A program made the position numbers and the translations under genes. 64,000 nucleotides of DNA from G963667675 sp963667675 (GTDB lineage Bacteria > Chloroflexota > Dehalococcoidia > Lucifugimonadales > UBA3495). Each line of letters begins with the position of its first letter. Position 1 is the first letter of the stretch. Below are positions 24,724 to 32,399 of this stretch, piece by piece. The notes below the pieces were generated by a model that searched no databases, was not told the origin of the DNA, and worked only from the letters and a program-made list of their open reading frames with translations. Where the stretch lies: the NCBI GenBank assembly GCA_963667675.1, contig OY763929.1, positions 2,542,001 through 2,606,000 on the forward strand, written 5' to 3'.

Positions 24724-26214
24724 CTAACTTCGGCGCTCTTCCAATTGGGACAGCAACAGGCGGTTGACTACCTCAGGATTGGCCTGGCCCCTGGTAATCT
24801 TCATCACTTGTCCAATGAGATAGCGGAGGGCTGCATCTTTGCCCTCCAGATAGTCTGCCACTGCGTTGGGGTTGGCGGCAAGGGCTTGGGCCACCAATGC
24901 TTCTATTTCCGACGAGTCGCTTATCTGAGTATAGCCCTTTTTCTCTACTATTTGTCCTGGCGCACTGCCGGAATGGAAGGCTTCTTCCAGCACCGTCTTG
25001 GCGGTGGCGGCGCTTATTGAGCCGGCGTCCACCAAGCCGACGAGCTCCGCCAGGTGGGCGGGGGTCACCTTGAGTTGGGCAACGTCTTGGCCTTCGAGGT
25101 TCATGAGGCGGCTCAAGTCTCCCAGAATCCAGTTGGCCAGGGACTTGGCCAGCTTGTCCGATGGTTGGCCGTCCGGGGCGGCCTGGGCCGCGGCTTCTTC
25201 AAAATAGTCGGCCATGGCCTTGGAGCCGGTCAGCAGCCTGGCGTCGTACTCCGACAGGCCGTATTGACTTACGAACCGCGCCCTGCGCTGGGAGGCCAGC
25301 TCAGGCAGGCGGGAGCGGATCTCCTCAATCCAGGCGTCGTCGATGGCCAGAGGGGGCAGATCAGGGTCGGGGAAGTAGCGGTAGTCGTGGGCGTACTCCT
25401 TGCTCCGCTGGGGAAAGGTGACTTCCCGGTCTTGCTCCCAGCCGCGGGTCTCCTGGACCACCTGGCCCCCATCTTCCAGAACGCGACGCTGGCGGCGGGC
25501 CTCGAACTCCAGGGCCTGGTAGACGGAGTGGAAGCTGTTCATGTTCTTGATTTCGGTGCGAGTCCCGAACTCGGCGGCTCCCCTGGGGCGGATGCTGATG
25601 TTGGCGTCGCACCGGAAACTGCCGTCCTGCATGTTGCCGGTGGAGACGCCCAGATATTGGAGGATGGAATGGAGGGTCATGAGGTAGGTGCGGGCCTCTT
25701 CGGGGGAGCGCAGGTCGGGTGCGCTGACCACCTCCATCAAGGGCACGCCGGAGCGGTTGACGTCGACCAGGCTGTAGGCCTCGCCGCCGTTGGCGGGGAA
25801 GTGCTGCAGCTTGGCAACGTCTTCTTCCAAGTGCACCCGTTGGACGCCGATGCGCCGGGGACCGTCGTCCACGTCGATGTCCAGGAAGCCGTCGGAGGCC
25901 AGGGGCAAGTCGTACTGGGAAATCTGGTAGCCCTTCATCAGGTCGGGATAGGGATAGTTCTTGCGGTCGAACTTGGACTGGGCAGGTATGCGGCAGTTGA
26001 GGGCCAAGCCGGTCATTATGGTGTATTCGACGGCTTTGCGGTTGATGACGGGCAGGGCTCCGGGCAGGCCCAGGCACACGGGGCAGACGCGGCTGTTGGG
26101 GGCGGCGGCCTGGTAGTCGGCGCGGCATGAGCAGAACATCTTGCTGCGGGTCTGGAGTTGAACGTGGACTTCCAGGCCGATTACGGTCTCGTATTCAACG
26201 GCGGTCTGCGCCAA
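24724..26214 (-). CDS. gatB: Aspartyl/glutamyl-tRNA(Asn/Gln) amidotransferase subunit B
   Basis: GatB activates the side chain of misacylated Asp-tRNA(Asn) or Glu-tRNA(Gln) and transfers ammonia from GatA. The protein has YETVIGLEVHVQLQTRSKMF at the N-terminus, CPVCLGLPGALPVINRKAVE, KNYPYPDLMKGYQISQYDLP, HLEEDVAKL, DVNRSGVPLMEVVS and the C-terminal YqeY-like tRNA-binding tail. The frame is open to 26472, but the first ~86 codons translate repeat DNA; TTG 26214 (MAQTAVEYETVIGLEVH) gives 496 residues, the usual family length. The GatC-like and amidase genes at 18.7-20.4 kb may or may not be its partners. Confidence 0.93.
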   Translation of the reverse strand: MAQTAVEYETVIGLEVHVQLQTRSKMFCSCRADYQAAAPNSRVCPVCLGLPGALPVINRKAVEYTIMTGLALNCRIPAQSKFDRKNYPYPDLMKGYQISQYDLPLASDGFLDIDVDDGPRRIGVQRVHLEEDVAKLQHFPANGGEAYSLVDVNRSGVPLMEVVSAPDLRSPEEARTYLMTLHSILQYLGVSTGNMQDGSFRCDANISIRPRGAAEFGTRTEIKNMNSFHSVYQALEFEARRQRRVLEDGGQVVQETRGWEQDREVTFPQRSKEYAHDYRYFPDPDLPPLAIDDAWIEEIRSRLPELASQRRARFVSQYGLSEYDARLLTGSKAMADYFEEAAAQAAPDGQPSDKLAKSLANWILGDLSRLMNLEGQDVAQLKVTPAHLAELVGLVDAGSISAATAKTVLEEAFHSGSAPGQIVEKKGYTQISDSSEIEALVAQALAANPNAVADYLEGKDAALRYLIGQVMKITRGQANPEVVNRLLLSQLEERRS

Positions 26215-26616
26215 TGGTGTCAAGCTCCGAGCGGATTCCAGGTCGGCTTCCAGTATAACAGGCAGGCATGGGGAAGGGGATGGGGCGTTGGGGTGGGTTG
26301 GCGCGGTTATGGGTGGTGGGGTATCCGTTCGCCCTTCGATTTCCCTCAGGACGAACGGGGGGGGGCGGAGGGAATGCCGCGATGTTGGTGAACAGGCGCT
26401 CTGGATTCCGGCTCGGGGGCCGGAATGACGGGTTGGGGGCGACTGGTTGGGGCCAAGGGTTGTGGATTCCACAGACGCCGGCTAAAGCTGGGGAATCGTG
26501 TACACGCCGGACTGCTTGTGATAGAATGCGCCCACTTTGACGCCCCAAGACGTGACGCCGGCCACTCCGTCTCCTTTCTCGTTAAGTCGTTTCCGGCCCA
26601 GCCGAGCGGGCAAGCT
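26215..26616. other. Intergenic spacer with G-quadruplex motif and repeat fragments
   Basis: Between the divergent gatB and HAD genes. It contains four GGGG runs in 24 nt at 26270-26293, a dispersed repeat fragment (26330-26360, of the TTCGA..CTCAGGACGA type also found near 21.2 kb), and the hairpin ATTCCGGC-tcgggg-GCCGGAAT at 26405-26426. Long antisense and extended frames here have no homology signal. Confidence 0.6.
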
Positions 26617-27363
26617 GTGTCCCCATTGATCAAAGCCATCTCCTTCGACTTCTACAAGACCCTGGCAAGGTTTTGGCCTCCGCTGAACGAGATCCAGCAA
26701 GCAGCCTGCCGCGAGTTGGGCTTGCAAGTATCCAAAAAGGCCATCGACCGCGGCTATGCGGTGGCGGACGTTTACTTCAACCAGGAGAACGCTGACCGCT
26801 CCCTGAAGTCGCGCAGCGAGGAAGAGCGGCTGGCCTTTTTCTCCCGGTACGAGCAGATGATCCTGGAGAACGCCGGGACGCCGGTGTCGCTGGAACTGGC
26901 CAGGCAAATTTGGATAATGGCCCTGGCCGTGCCAAAGGACTTCATTACCTACGACGACGTGATACCGACTTTGGCGGCGCTGCGGGGCGCAGGGTACCGC
27001 TTGGGTGTGCTGACCAATATGCCCCTGGAAATGGGCCCCTTGTGCCAGCGCCTGGGACTGACGGCTTACCTGGACTTTGTGGTCGGCTCCAATGAAGCCG
27101 GGGCAGAGAAGCCACATCCTCCCGTATTCCTGACCGCGCTGGAACGAATGGCCGCGGAGCCCGGCGAGGCGGTGCACGTGGGAGACCAGTACGGTTCCGA
27201 CGTGTTGGGCGCCAGGGCGGTAGGCATGCACTCGGTGCTGATAGACCGGGGCGACTGGCATGGCGAGGTGGACGACTGCCCCAAGATTGCCAGCCTGGCC
27301 GAACTGCAACCGCTGCTGGCAGACGCTCCCCGCTCCCTGGAAGCCAACAACCATAAGCCCTGA
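26617..27363 (+). CDS. HAD-superfamily hydrolase
   Basis: From GTG 26617 the product is ~248 residues (TTG 26626 is an alternative; the frame is open to 26425, but that upstream part is repeat DNA). HAD motif I is AISFDFYKTLARF, with Asp nucleophile and Tyr at +2 as in haloacid-dehalogenase-like members; motif II GVLTNM, motif III Lys in SNEAGAEKPHP and motif IV HVGDQYGSDVLGARAVG follow. A cap domain occupies ~15-95. It is a cytoplasmic phosphatase or dehalogenase of unknown substrate and is a paralogue of the HAD protein at 45094-45816. The DsbA-like gene lies ~150 bp downstream. Confidence 0.85.
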   Translation: MSPLIKAISFDFYKTLARFWPPLNEIQQAACRELGLQVSKKAIDRGYAVADVYFNQENADRSLKSRSEEERLAFFSRYEQMILENAGTPVSLELARQIWIMALAVPKDFITYDDVIPTLAALRGAGYRLGVLTNMPLEMGPLCQRLGLTAYLDFVVGSNEAGAEKPHPPVFLTALERMAAEPGEAVHVGDQYGSDVLGARAVGMHSVLIDRGDWHGEVDDCPKIASLAELQPLLADAPRSLEANNHKP

Positions 27364-27516
27364 AGCCGGCGATTGAGGGCGGGCGGTCTTTTCCCTCTGC
27401 TTTCTTGCCCATCGGCAGCTTTGCGTTTGACCGTATTCAAGGCCCGCTGCTAGACTCCGGTGCAACCGGGAAGATCCATGTTAAAAAGGGGACCCGCCCC
27501 AAATGAGGGTATGAGA

Positions 27517-28149
27517 ATGGCCAAGCCGTTACAGAGGTGGGAAAAGGGTTCCGGCCAGGTACGGGTGGCGATCTGGTACGACTATGTTTGACCCTGGTGC
27601 TATATCGGCCTGGAGCGGGTCGACAAGCTGGCGGAGGAGTACGACATAGCCGTGGAGGGCCGGGCCTACCTGTTGAGGCCGGACACGCCAAAGGAGGGCA
27701 GAAAGCGGCAGCCCAAGCCGGGGCAAAGCGAAAACGAGCTTAACGAGCCCCTGAAGAGCCACGCCGAGGAGGCGGGCTTGGTTATGCGGCGGCCTTCGTT
27801 GTATCCGAACACCATGTATTCGCTGGAAGCGACGGAGCACGCTCAGCAGCATGGGAAGTTCATGGAATTCCACAAGGCGGCCTACAAGGCTTTGTGGGAG
27901 GACGGGCAGGACCTGGGAGACCTGACGGCGCTTGGGTCGGTGGCCGAGAGCGTGGGGCTGGACTCGGCGGACCTGGTGGCGCGGTTGGAGAGCGGCGAAT
28001 ACACGTCGACGGTTATGGAACAGTACCAGGAAGCGCTGGGCTATGGCATCAGGGGCATTCCCACGTTCGTGGTAGGGAACCTGATGTTCTCAGGGGCGCA
28101 GGCTTATAGCGTCTTCAAGTCGGCTATGGAGCGGGCGCTGGCGGACTAG
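27517..28149 (+). CDS. DsbA/FrnE-like thiol oxidoreductase with in-frame TGA, candidate selenoprotein
   Basis: The frame from ATG 27517 (TGAGGG 7 nt upstream; a second ATG at 27511) reads through TGA at 27589-27591 to give 210 residues. It starts VRVAIWYDYV, then U25-P-W-C28, then YIGLERVDKLAEEYDIAVEG, exactly the CPWC active site of FrnE/2-hydroxychromene-isomerase-like DsbA proteins with the first Cys replaced. The rest has the helical insert and ends with GIRGIPTFVVGNLMFSGAQ, the cis-Pro loop (GIPTFVV) of the thioredoxin fold. No signal peptide is seen, so it acts in the cytoplasm. Sequence on both sides of TGA is fully conserved. DsbA-like selenoproteins are known, which supports readthrough. 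If TGA stops translation, only 24 residues are made. Confidence 0.82.
27589..27623 (+). promoter_or_regulatory. Candidate Sec codon and SECIS-like hairpin in the DsbA-like gene
   Basis: After TGA (27589-27591) and a 13-nt spacer, TCGGCC (27605-27610) pairs with GGTCGA (27618-27623), six pairs including one G-U, around the loop TGGAGCG. The loop begins 20 nt after the TGA with G as second base, nearly the same geometry as in the DUF3179 gene. Confidence 0.5.
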
Positions 28150-30221
28150 TCGCCGGCAGGGGCAGGCGCCGGGACATCGCCGCCGGGAGTGTCCCAATTC
28201 CCATTGTGCAGGCCGTAGTTGACGGCATACAGCCGGGCATAGACGCCGTTGAGCTTCAACAACTCTTGATGGTTGCCGGTCTCCACAAGCCGGCCGTGGT
28301 CGAGGACCAGAATCTTGTCGGCGTTGCGAACCGTGGACAGGCGGTGGGCGATTACTATTGACGTCCTGCCCAGGAGTATGCGTTTCAGCGCGTCTTGAAT
28401 CAGCAGCTCGGTCTGGGTGTCTATGCTGGCGGTGGCCTCGTCGAGGATGATGACGCGGGGATTTCCGACGATGGCCCTGGCAAAGCTCAACAGCTGGCGC
28501 TGGCCCACGCTTAGGTTCACTCCCCGCTCGGCCAGGACGTTGTTGTAGCCGCCGTCGAGGCCCATGATGAAGTCGTGGGCGCCGACGCCCTTGGCCGCGG
28601 CCACCACGTCTTCGTCGCTGGCCTCTTCGTGGCTGTAGCGGATGTTGTCTCTTATGGTGCCTGAGAAGAGATAGGGCTCCTGAAGCACCATGCTCATCTG
28701 AGACACCAGAGAGTGGCGCTTCACGTCCCGGATGTCGTACCCATCTACAGTGATGCGGCCCTCGGTGACGTCGGCGAACCGGTGGATGAGGGTCACCATG
28801 GTGGACTTGCCGGCGCCGGTGGAGCCGACCAAGGCCACGTTCTCGCCGGGCTTGATGTCGACGTTCACGTCGTCGAGGACCTTGACGCCGGGGACGTAGT
28901 GAAAGCCGACGCCTTCGAACCTGATGTGGCCCTGTAGTGGGGGCATGGCCGGGGCGCCGGGGCGGTCGGTGACCTCGGGCCTGAGGTCCAATATCTCGAA
29001 TATCCTGACGCCGGCGGCCATAGCTCGCTGGAGTTGGCTGTACTGCATGGTCAAGTGGCGTATGGGCTCGAAGAAGCGCTGGATGTACATGGCGAAAGAC
29101 ACCAGTATTGCCCATTCGACGAGGCCGTCGGCAGCCAGGAGGCCGCCGACGAGGACGACGCCGAAGCCCATGCCAAGGCCTACCAGCGTGCCAACCACCG
29201 GCATGAGGCCGCCGGAGAACTTGCTGGCCTCCAAGTTCGCATCCAGGTGTTCTCTATTGAGCGAGTCGAAGTGCTTTAGATTGACTTCTTGCCGGTTGAA
29301 GCTCTCCACGACCCGCACGCCGGTAATGTTCTGGTTGTATTCGCCATTTACCATGGCGACGGCCCGCCGGATGCGCATGAAGGAGTGGCGGGCGAACTTC
29401 TGCCAGTAAACCAGGAGCAGCAACAGCACGGGCACTATGCTCAAGCACACGAGGGCCAACTGCCAGTCGATGAACAGCATGACGGCCATAATGCCGAATA
29501 GACTGAGCAAGTCGGCGAAGCTCTCGACCATGAGGTCGAAGGTCTCCTGGAGTTGGAGTACGTCGCTCTGGCTGCGGGACACGATCCGGCCCACCTCGGT
29601 CCGGTGGAAGAATGCAGGGGACAGGGACTGGAGATGGTTGAACATCTGGGTGCGCAGCAGATAGAGCACACCCTGGCCGACTTTGGGCATAAAGACCATC
29701 TGGAGATAGTTAGAACCAAAGTGGACCAAGACTACGGCCAAGAAGATGATGCCGACGATATGCAACCGCCGTACGTTGTTCCCGCTGGCGACCTCACCGC
29801 CGCCTTCCTCAACAGCCACCCCGTTGGCGGCCTCACCGCTGCTTTCCAGAACGGCTACCCCAGTGACGGCCCCGCTACTGCCTTCCTGAACAGCGACCCC
29901 GCTGACGGCCGCACTGGCCTTCTTGGCCTCATCGCCCCCGCCGACGGCCTCGATGCCCTCCTTTGCCATGTAGGGAATGAATACGTTGCCCAGGGTGTAG
30001 AGGAGGACGGCGCAGACGGTGATGAAGGCCTCTTTCTTGAAGGACTTGACGTAGGTTAGCAGCCGGGTGACCACCCGGTTGTCGTAGACCTTGCCTACGA
30101 TGTTGTCGTCGGTGAGGTTGTCCACACTGGCGGCGTGCATACCTGCGGTCTGCAGTCCCCGCATACCACCCATCGGGCCGCTGAACCCGCCGCCGCCGAA
30201 TCCGCCGCCGCCGCCGCGCAT
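28146..30221 (-). CDS. ABC exporter half-transporter (permease-ATPase), catalytically complete subunit
   Basis: The 691-residue protein has a six-helix type IV (ABC1) membrane domain and a C-terminal ATPase: Walker A GSTGAGKST, signature LSVGQRQLLSFA, Walker B VIILDEATASID with the catalytic Glu, and the switch His in IVIAHRLSTV. It pairs with the next gene, whose Walker B is degenerate, as in heterodimeric exporters of the BmrCD/TM287-288 type for drugs or lipids. The N-terminus is Gly-rich (residues 3-22). Between helices 1 and 2 is an insert of three 13-residue repeats beginning GVAV (108-146). Its stop overlaps the stop of the convergent DsbA-like gene, and it follows the partner gene without a gap. 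Confidence 0.93.
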   Translation of the reverse strand: MRGGGGGFGGGGFSGPMGGMRGLQTAGMHAASVDNLTDDNIVGKVYDNRVVTRLLTYVKSFKKEAFITVCAVLLYTLGNVFIPYMAKEGIEAVGGGDEAKKASAAVSGVAVQEGSSGAVTGVAVLESSGEAANGVAVEEGGGEVASGNNVRRLHIVGIIFLAVVLVHFGSNYLQMVFMPKVGQGVLYLLRTQMFNHLQSLSPAFFHRTEVGRIVSRSQSDVLQLQETFDLMVESFADLLSLFGIMAVMLFIDWQLALVCLSIVPVLLLLLVYWQKFARHSFMRIRRAVAMVNGEYNQNITGVRVVESFNRQEVNLKHFDSLNREHLDANLEASKFSGGLMPVVGTLVGLGMGFGVVLVGGLLAADGLVEWAILVSFAMYIQRFFEPIRHLTMQYSQLQRAMAAGVRIFEILDLRPEVTDRPGAPAMPPLQGHIRFEGVGFHYVPGVKVLDDVNVDIKPGENVALVGSTGAGKSTMVTLIHRFADVTEGRITVDGYDIRDVKRHSLVSQMSMVLQEPYLFSGTIRDNIRYSHEEASDEDVVAAAKGVGAHDFIMGLDGGYNNVLAERGVNLSVGQRQLLSFARAIVGNPRVIILDEATASIDTQTELLIQDALKRILLGRTSIVIAHRLSTVRNADKILVLDHGRLVETGNHQELLKLNGVYARLYAVNYGLHNGNWDTPGGDVPAPAPAGD
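29784..29900 (-). repeat. 39-bp tandem repeat (3 copies) inside the ABC exporter gene
   Basis: The codons for residues 108-146 form three imperfect 13-residue units: GVAVQEGSSGAVT, GVAVLESSGEAAN and GVAVEEGGGEVAS. They fall in the first extracytoplasmic loop, which is normally short in this family. Confidence 0.8.
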
Positions 30222-32027
30222 CTAGCCGTCTCCCCCGCTGTCGCGGACCAGGGCCGCGTCCAGCAGCAACTCTTCCTGGGGCCTGAGTTGCAACTCGTAG
30301 ATGTTCCAATAGATGCCCCGGTGTGCCATCAGTTCGGTATGGGTGCCCTGCTCGACTACCTCGCCGTCGTTCAGCACCACTATCTGGTCGGCTTCCCGGA
30401 CGGTGCTCAGGCGGTGGGCTATGACGAAGGTGGTGCGCCCTTTCATGACGTTGGTCATGGCGTCGTGAATCAGGCGTTCAGTCTCGACATCGACGCTGGA
30501 GGTGGAGTCGTCGAGGATCAGGATGGGCGGGTCGAGGAGAATGGTACGGGCGATGGACATGCGCTGCCGCTGTCCGCCGGACAAGGTAGCGCCCCGCTCG
30601 CCGACAAAGGTGTCGTAGCCGTCGGGCAGGCTCATAATGTGGTCATGAAGCTGGGCGACCTTGGCGGCCTTGACGACGTCCTCGTGGGACGCGTCGGTGG
30701 CGCCATAGGCGATGTTGTCGCGGATGGTGGCGCCGAAAAGGAACACGTCCTGCTGGACCATGCCCACGTTGTGGCGGAGGGACTCCAGGGTGAAGTCCCG
30801 GATGTCCCGTCCATCAACGGTGATCCGTCCTTCGGTGGGGTCGTAGAAACGGGGCACCATGTTGATGATGGTGCTCTTGCCGCTGCCCGGCGCCCCCAGG
30901 ATGGCGGTCACCTGTCCGGGTTGGGCGGTAACATTCACGTCCTTCAATGCGGGGGTCTGGGAGTCGTAGGAGAACGAAAGGTCCTCGAAGCGAACCGTGC
31001 CTCGGGCCCGGCCCATGTCCTCAGCCTCTGTTTTCTCCTGAACCGGCGAGGGCATGTCCAGGATGTCGAATAGCCGCTGTCCCGAGGTAATGGCCCGGGA
31101 GAAGCTGTTGATGATGAAGGCCAACGTGCGAATGGGAAAGGTCAATTGGCTCAGGAAGAGGACGAACATCGCCAGTTCCCCTGGAGACAGGTCTCCCCGG
31201 ATAACCTCCCATCCGCCGTACCAAATGATGAGGCCCAGGGCCAGGTTGAAATAGAAGGTCATCCAGGCGCTGTTGGTGCCCTGGAGACGTTCAGACCTGT
31301 AGTACTCGCCGCGGAGTTCCTGGGCCTTGGCTGCGAACTTTCTCTTCTCGTACTCTTCCGAGGCGAAGGCTTTGACCACGTGAATGCCCACCAGGTTTTC
31401 TTGGATCACGGTGACGCTCTGCCCCATAACTTGCTGAACGCGCAGCCACATATACCGCAGCCGCGCCGTCACCCGGGTAGCCCGGAAAACCAGGAAAGGC
31501 ACACAGCCAAGGCTGATCAGGGCCAGTTCCCAGTTGATGACGGCGAGAATGCAGGTGATCACCACCAACCGCAGGGCGACTTCCAAGGAACGGACCAGGC
31601 CCATGGCGACGAACCGCCGGATAGCCTCGACGTCCGACGTGGCCTTGGACATGAGGTCGCCGGTGTGCTCTTTATCGTGGTATGCGAAGCTCAGGTGCTG
31701 AAGCTTATCGTAGATTGCGTTGCGAATGTCATAGACGACGAATTGCGACAGGGAGTCGGCTGAGTAGGTGCGGAGGAAATCAAAAATACCCTGGCCCACG
31801 GCCAAGCCTAGGATGCCCAGGGCCAGCCAGACCAAGGTGCTTGTTGCTACATCTTTGCCGACTATACCGCCGTCATCCAAGCGGACGACCAGTTGGTCTA
31901 TAGCACCGCCGAAGACGAAGGGTATCGTCAGGGAGAAGCCGATGGCGCAGAAGAAACTTACGTAGGCGACAATCAGGCGGGTGCGGTACCGCCAGGCCAT
32001 CTTGGTGATTCGTTGAAGAATCAGCAT
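30222..32027 (-). CDS. ABC exporter half-transporter with degenerate Walker B
   Basis: The 601-residue partner has a six-helix membrane domain and an ATPase domain with Walker A GAPGSGKST, signature LSGGQRQRMSIART and Walker B ILILDDSTSSVD, where the catalytic Glu is Asp. In heterodimeric exporters this is the subunit whose Walker sites form the non-hydrolysing site. It directly precedes the other half (30221/30222), so the two are translated together. The ATG at 32027 follows a spacer with the inverted repeat GTCT..AGAC. The substrate is unknown. Confidence 0.93.
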   Translation of the reverse strand: MLILQRITKMAWRYRTRLIVAYVSFFCAIGFSLTIPFVFGGAIDQLVVRLDDGGIVGKDVATSTLVWLALGILGLAVGQGIFDFLRTYSADSLSQFVVYDIRNAIYDKLQHLSFAYHDKEHTGDLMSKATSDVEAIRRFVAMGLVRSLEVALRLVVITCILAVINWELALISLGCVPFLVFRATRVTARLRYMWLRVQQVMGQSVTVIQENLVGIHVVKAFASEEYEKRKFAAKAQELRGEYYRSERLQGTNSAWMTFYFNLALGLIIWYGGWEVIRGDLSPGELAMFVLFLSQLTFPIRTLAFIINSFSRAITSGQRLFDILDMPSPVQEKTEAEDMGRARGTVRFEDLSFSYDSQTPALKDVNVTAQPGQVTAILGAPGSGKSTIINMVPRFYDPTEGRITVDGRDIRDFTLESLRHNVGMVQQDVFLFGATIRDNIAYGATDASHEDVVKAAKVAQLHDHIMSLPDGYDTFVGERGATLSGGQRQRMSIARTILLDPPILILDDSTSSVDVETERLIHDAMTNVMKGRTTFVIAHRLSTVREADQIVVLNDGEVVEQGTHTELMAHRGIYWNIYELQLRPQEELLLDAALVRDSGGDG

Positions 32028-32399
32028 CTAGTAGTGTGCGTTTCGGTCTCCTACCACTAGACTAACGGCTGACGCCGCCACTGCGGAGCGGGGGGCCCGG
32101 CGACCCGGGGCCTGGCCGGTGCGGTCCCTTGCGGCGGGACCACGGTCATGACTTCAGGTGAGAGGCGACCCGGAGACAAATGGATTAGGCTAAAGGCCAT
32201 CATATACCCAAACGTAGGCTAGTTCAAGGTGAATTAGCTACGGGATGGGGGGATTATGTCGCGTCGGCGGCGACGCCCGCCGCGCCAGCCGATACCGGGC
32301 AGAGCCGGCTGAAAGCGGCCTCAGCGACGCCCGCCTCGGTGAGGGTGGTCATTTCCTAGGGCCGCCAGTGTTCTGAAGCAGTTCAAAGAACATAATCTT
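32028..32399. other. Intergenic spacer, no gene recognised
   Basis: About 370 bp between the exporter promoter side and the 3' end of the PIN-like gene. It contains small GC-rich inverted repeats (GGTCCC-ttgcggc-GGGACC near 32122-32142) and a tRNA D-arm-like stretch next to 32027, but no complete RNA gene or ORF that I can support. It marks the edge between native GC-rich DNA and the AT-richer island. Confidence 0.4.

Noticed and set aside
26215..26472. N-terminal extension of gatB (about 86 residues)
   Set aside because: It translates repeat and G-rich spacer DNA; GatB homology starts at AVEYETVIGLEVH.
32028..32075. tRNA-like D-arm (GTCT-AGTGGTAGG-AGAC on the minus strand) beside the ABC exporter start
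   Set aside because: No anticodon arm, T arm or matching acceptor follows; the sequence runs straight into the exporter ATG. Not reported as a tRNA or attachment site.
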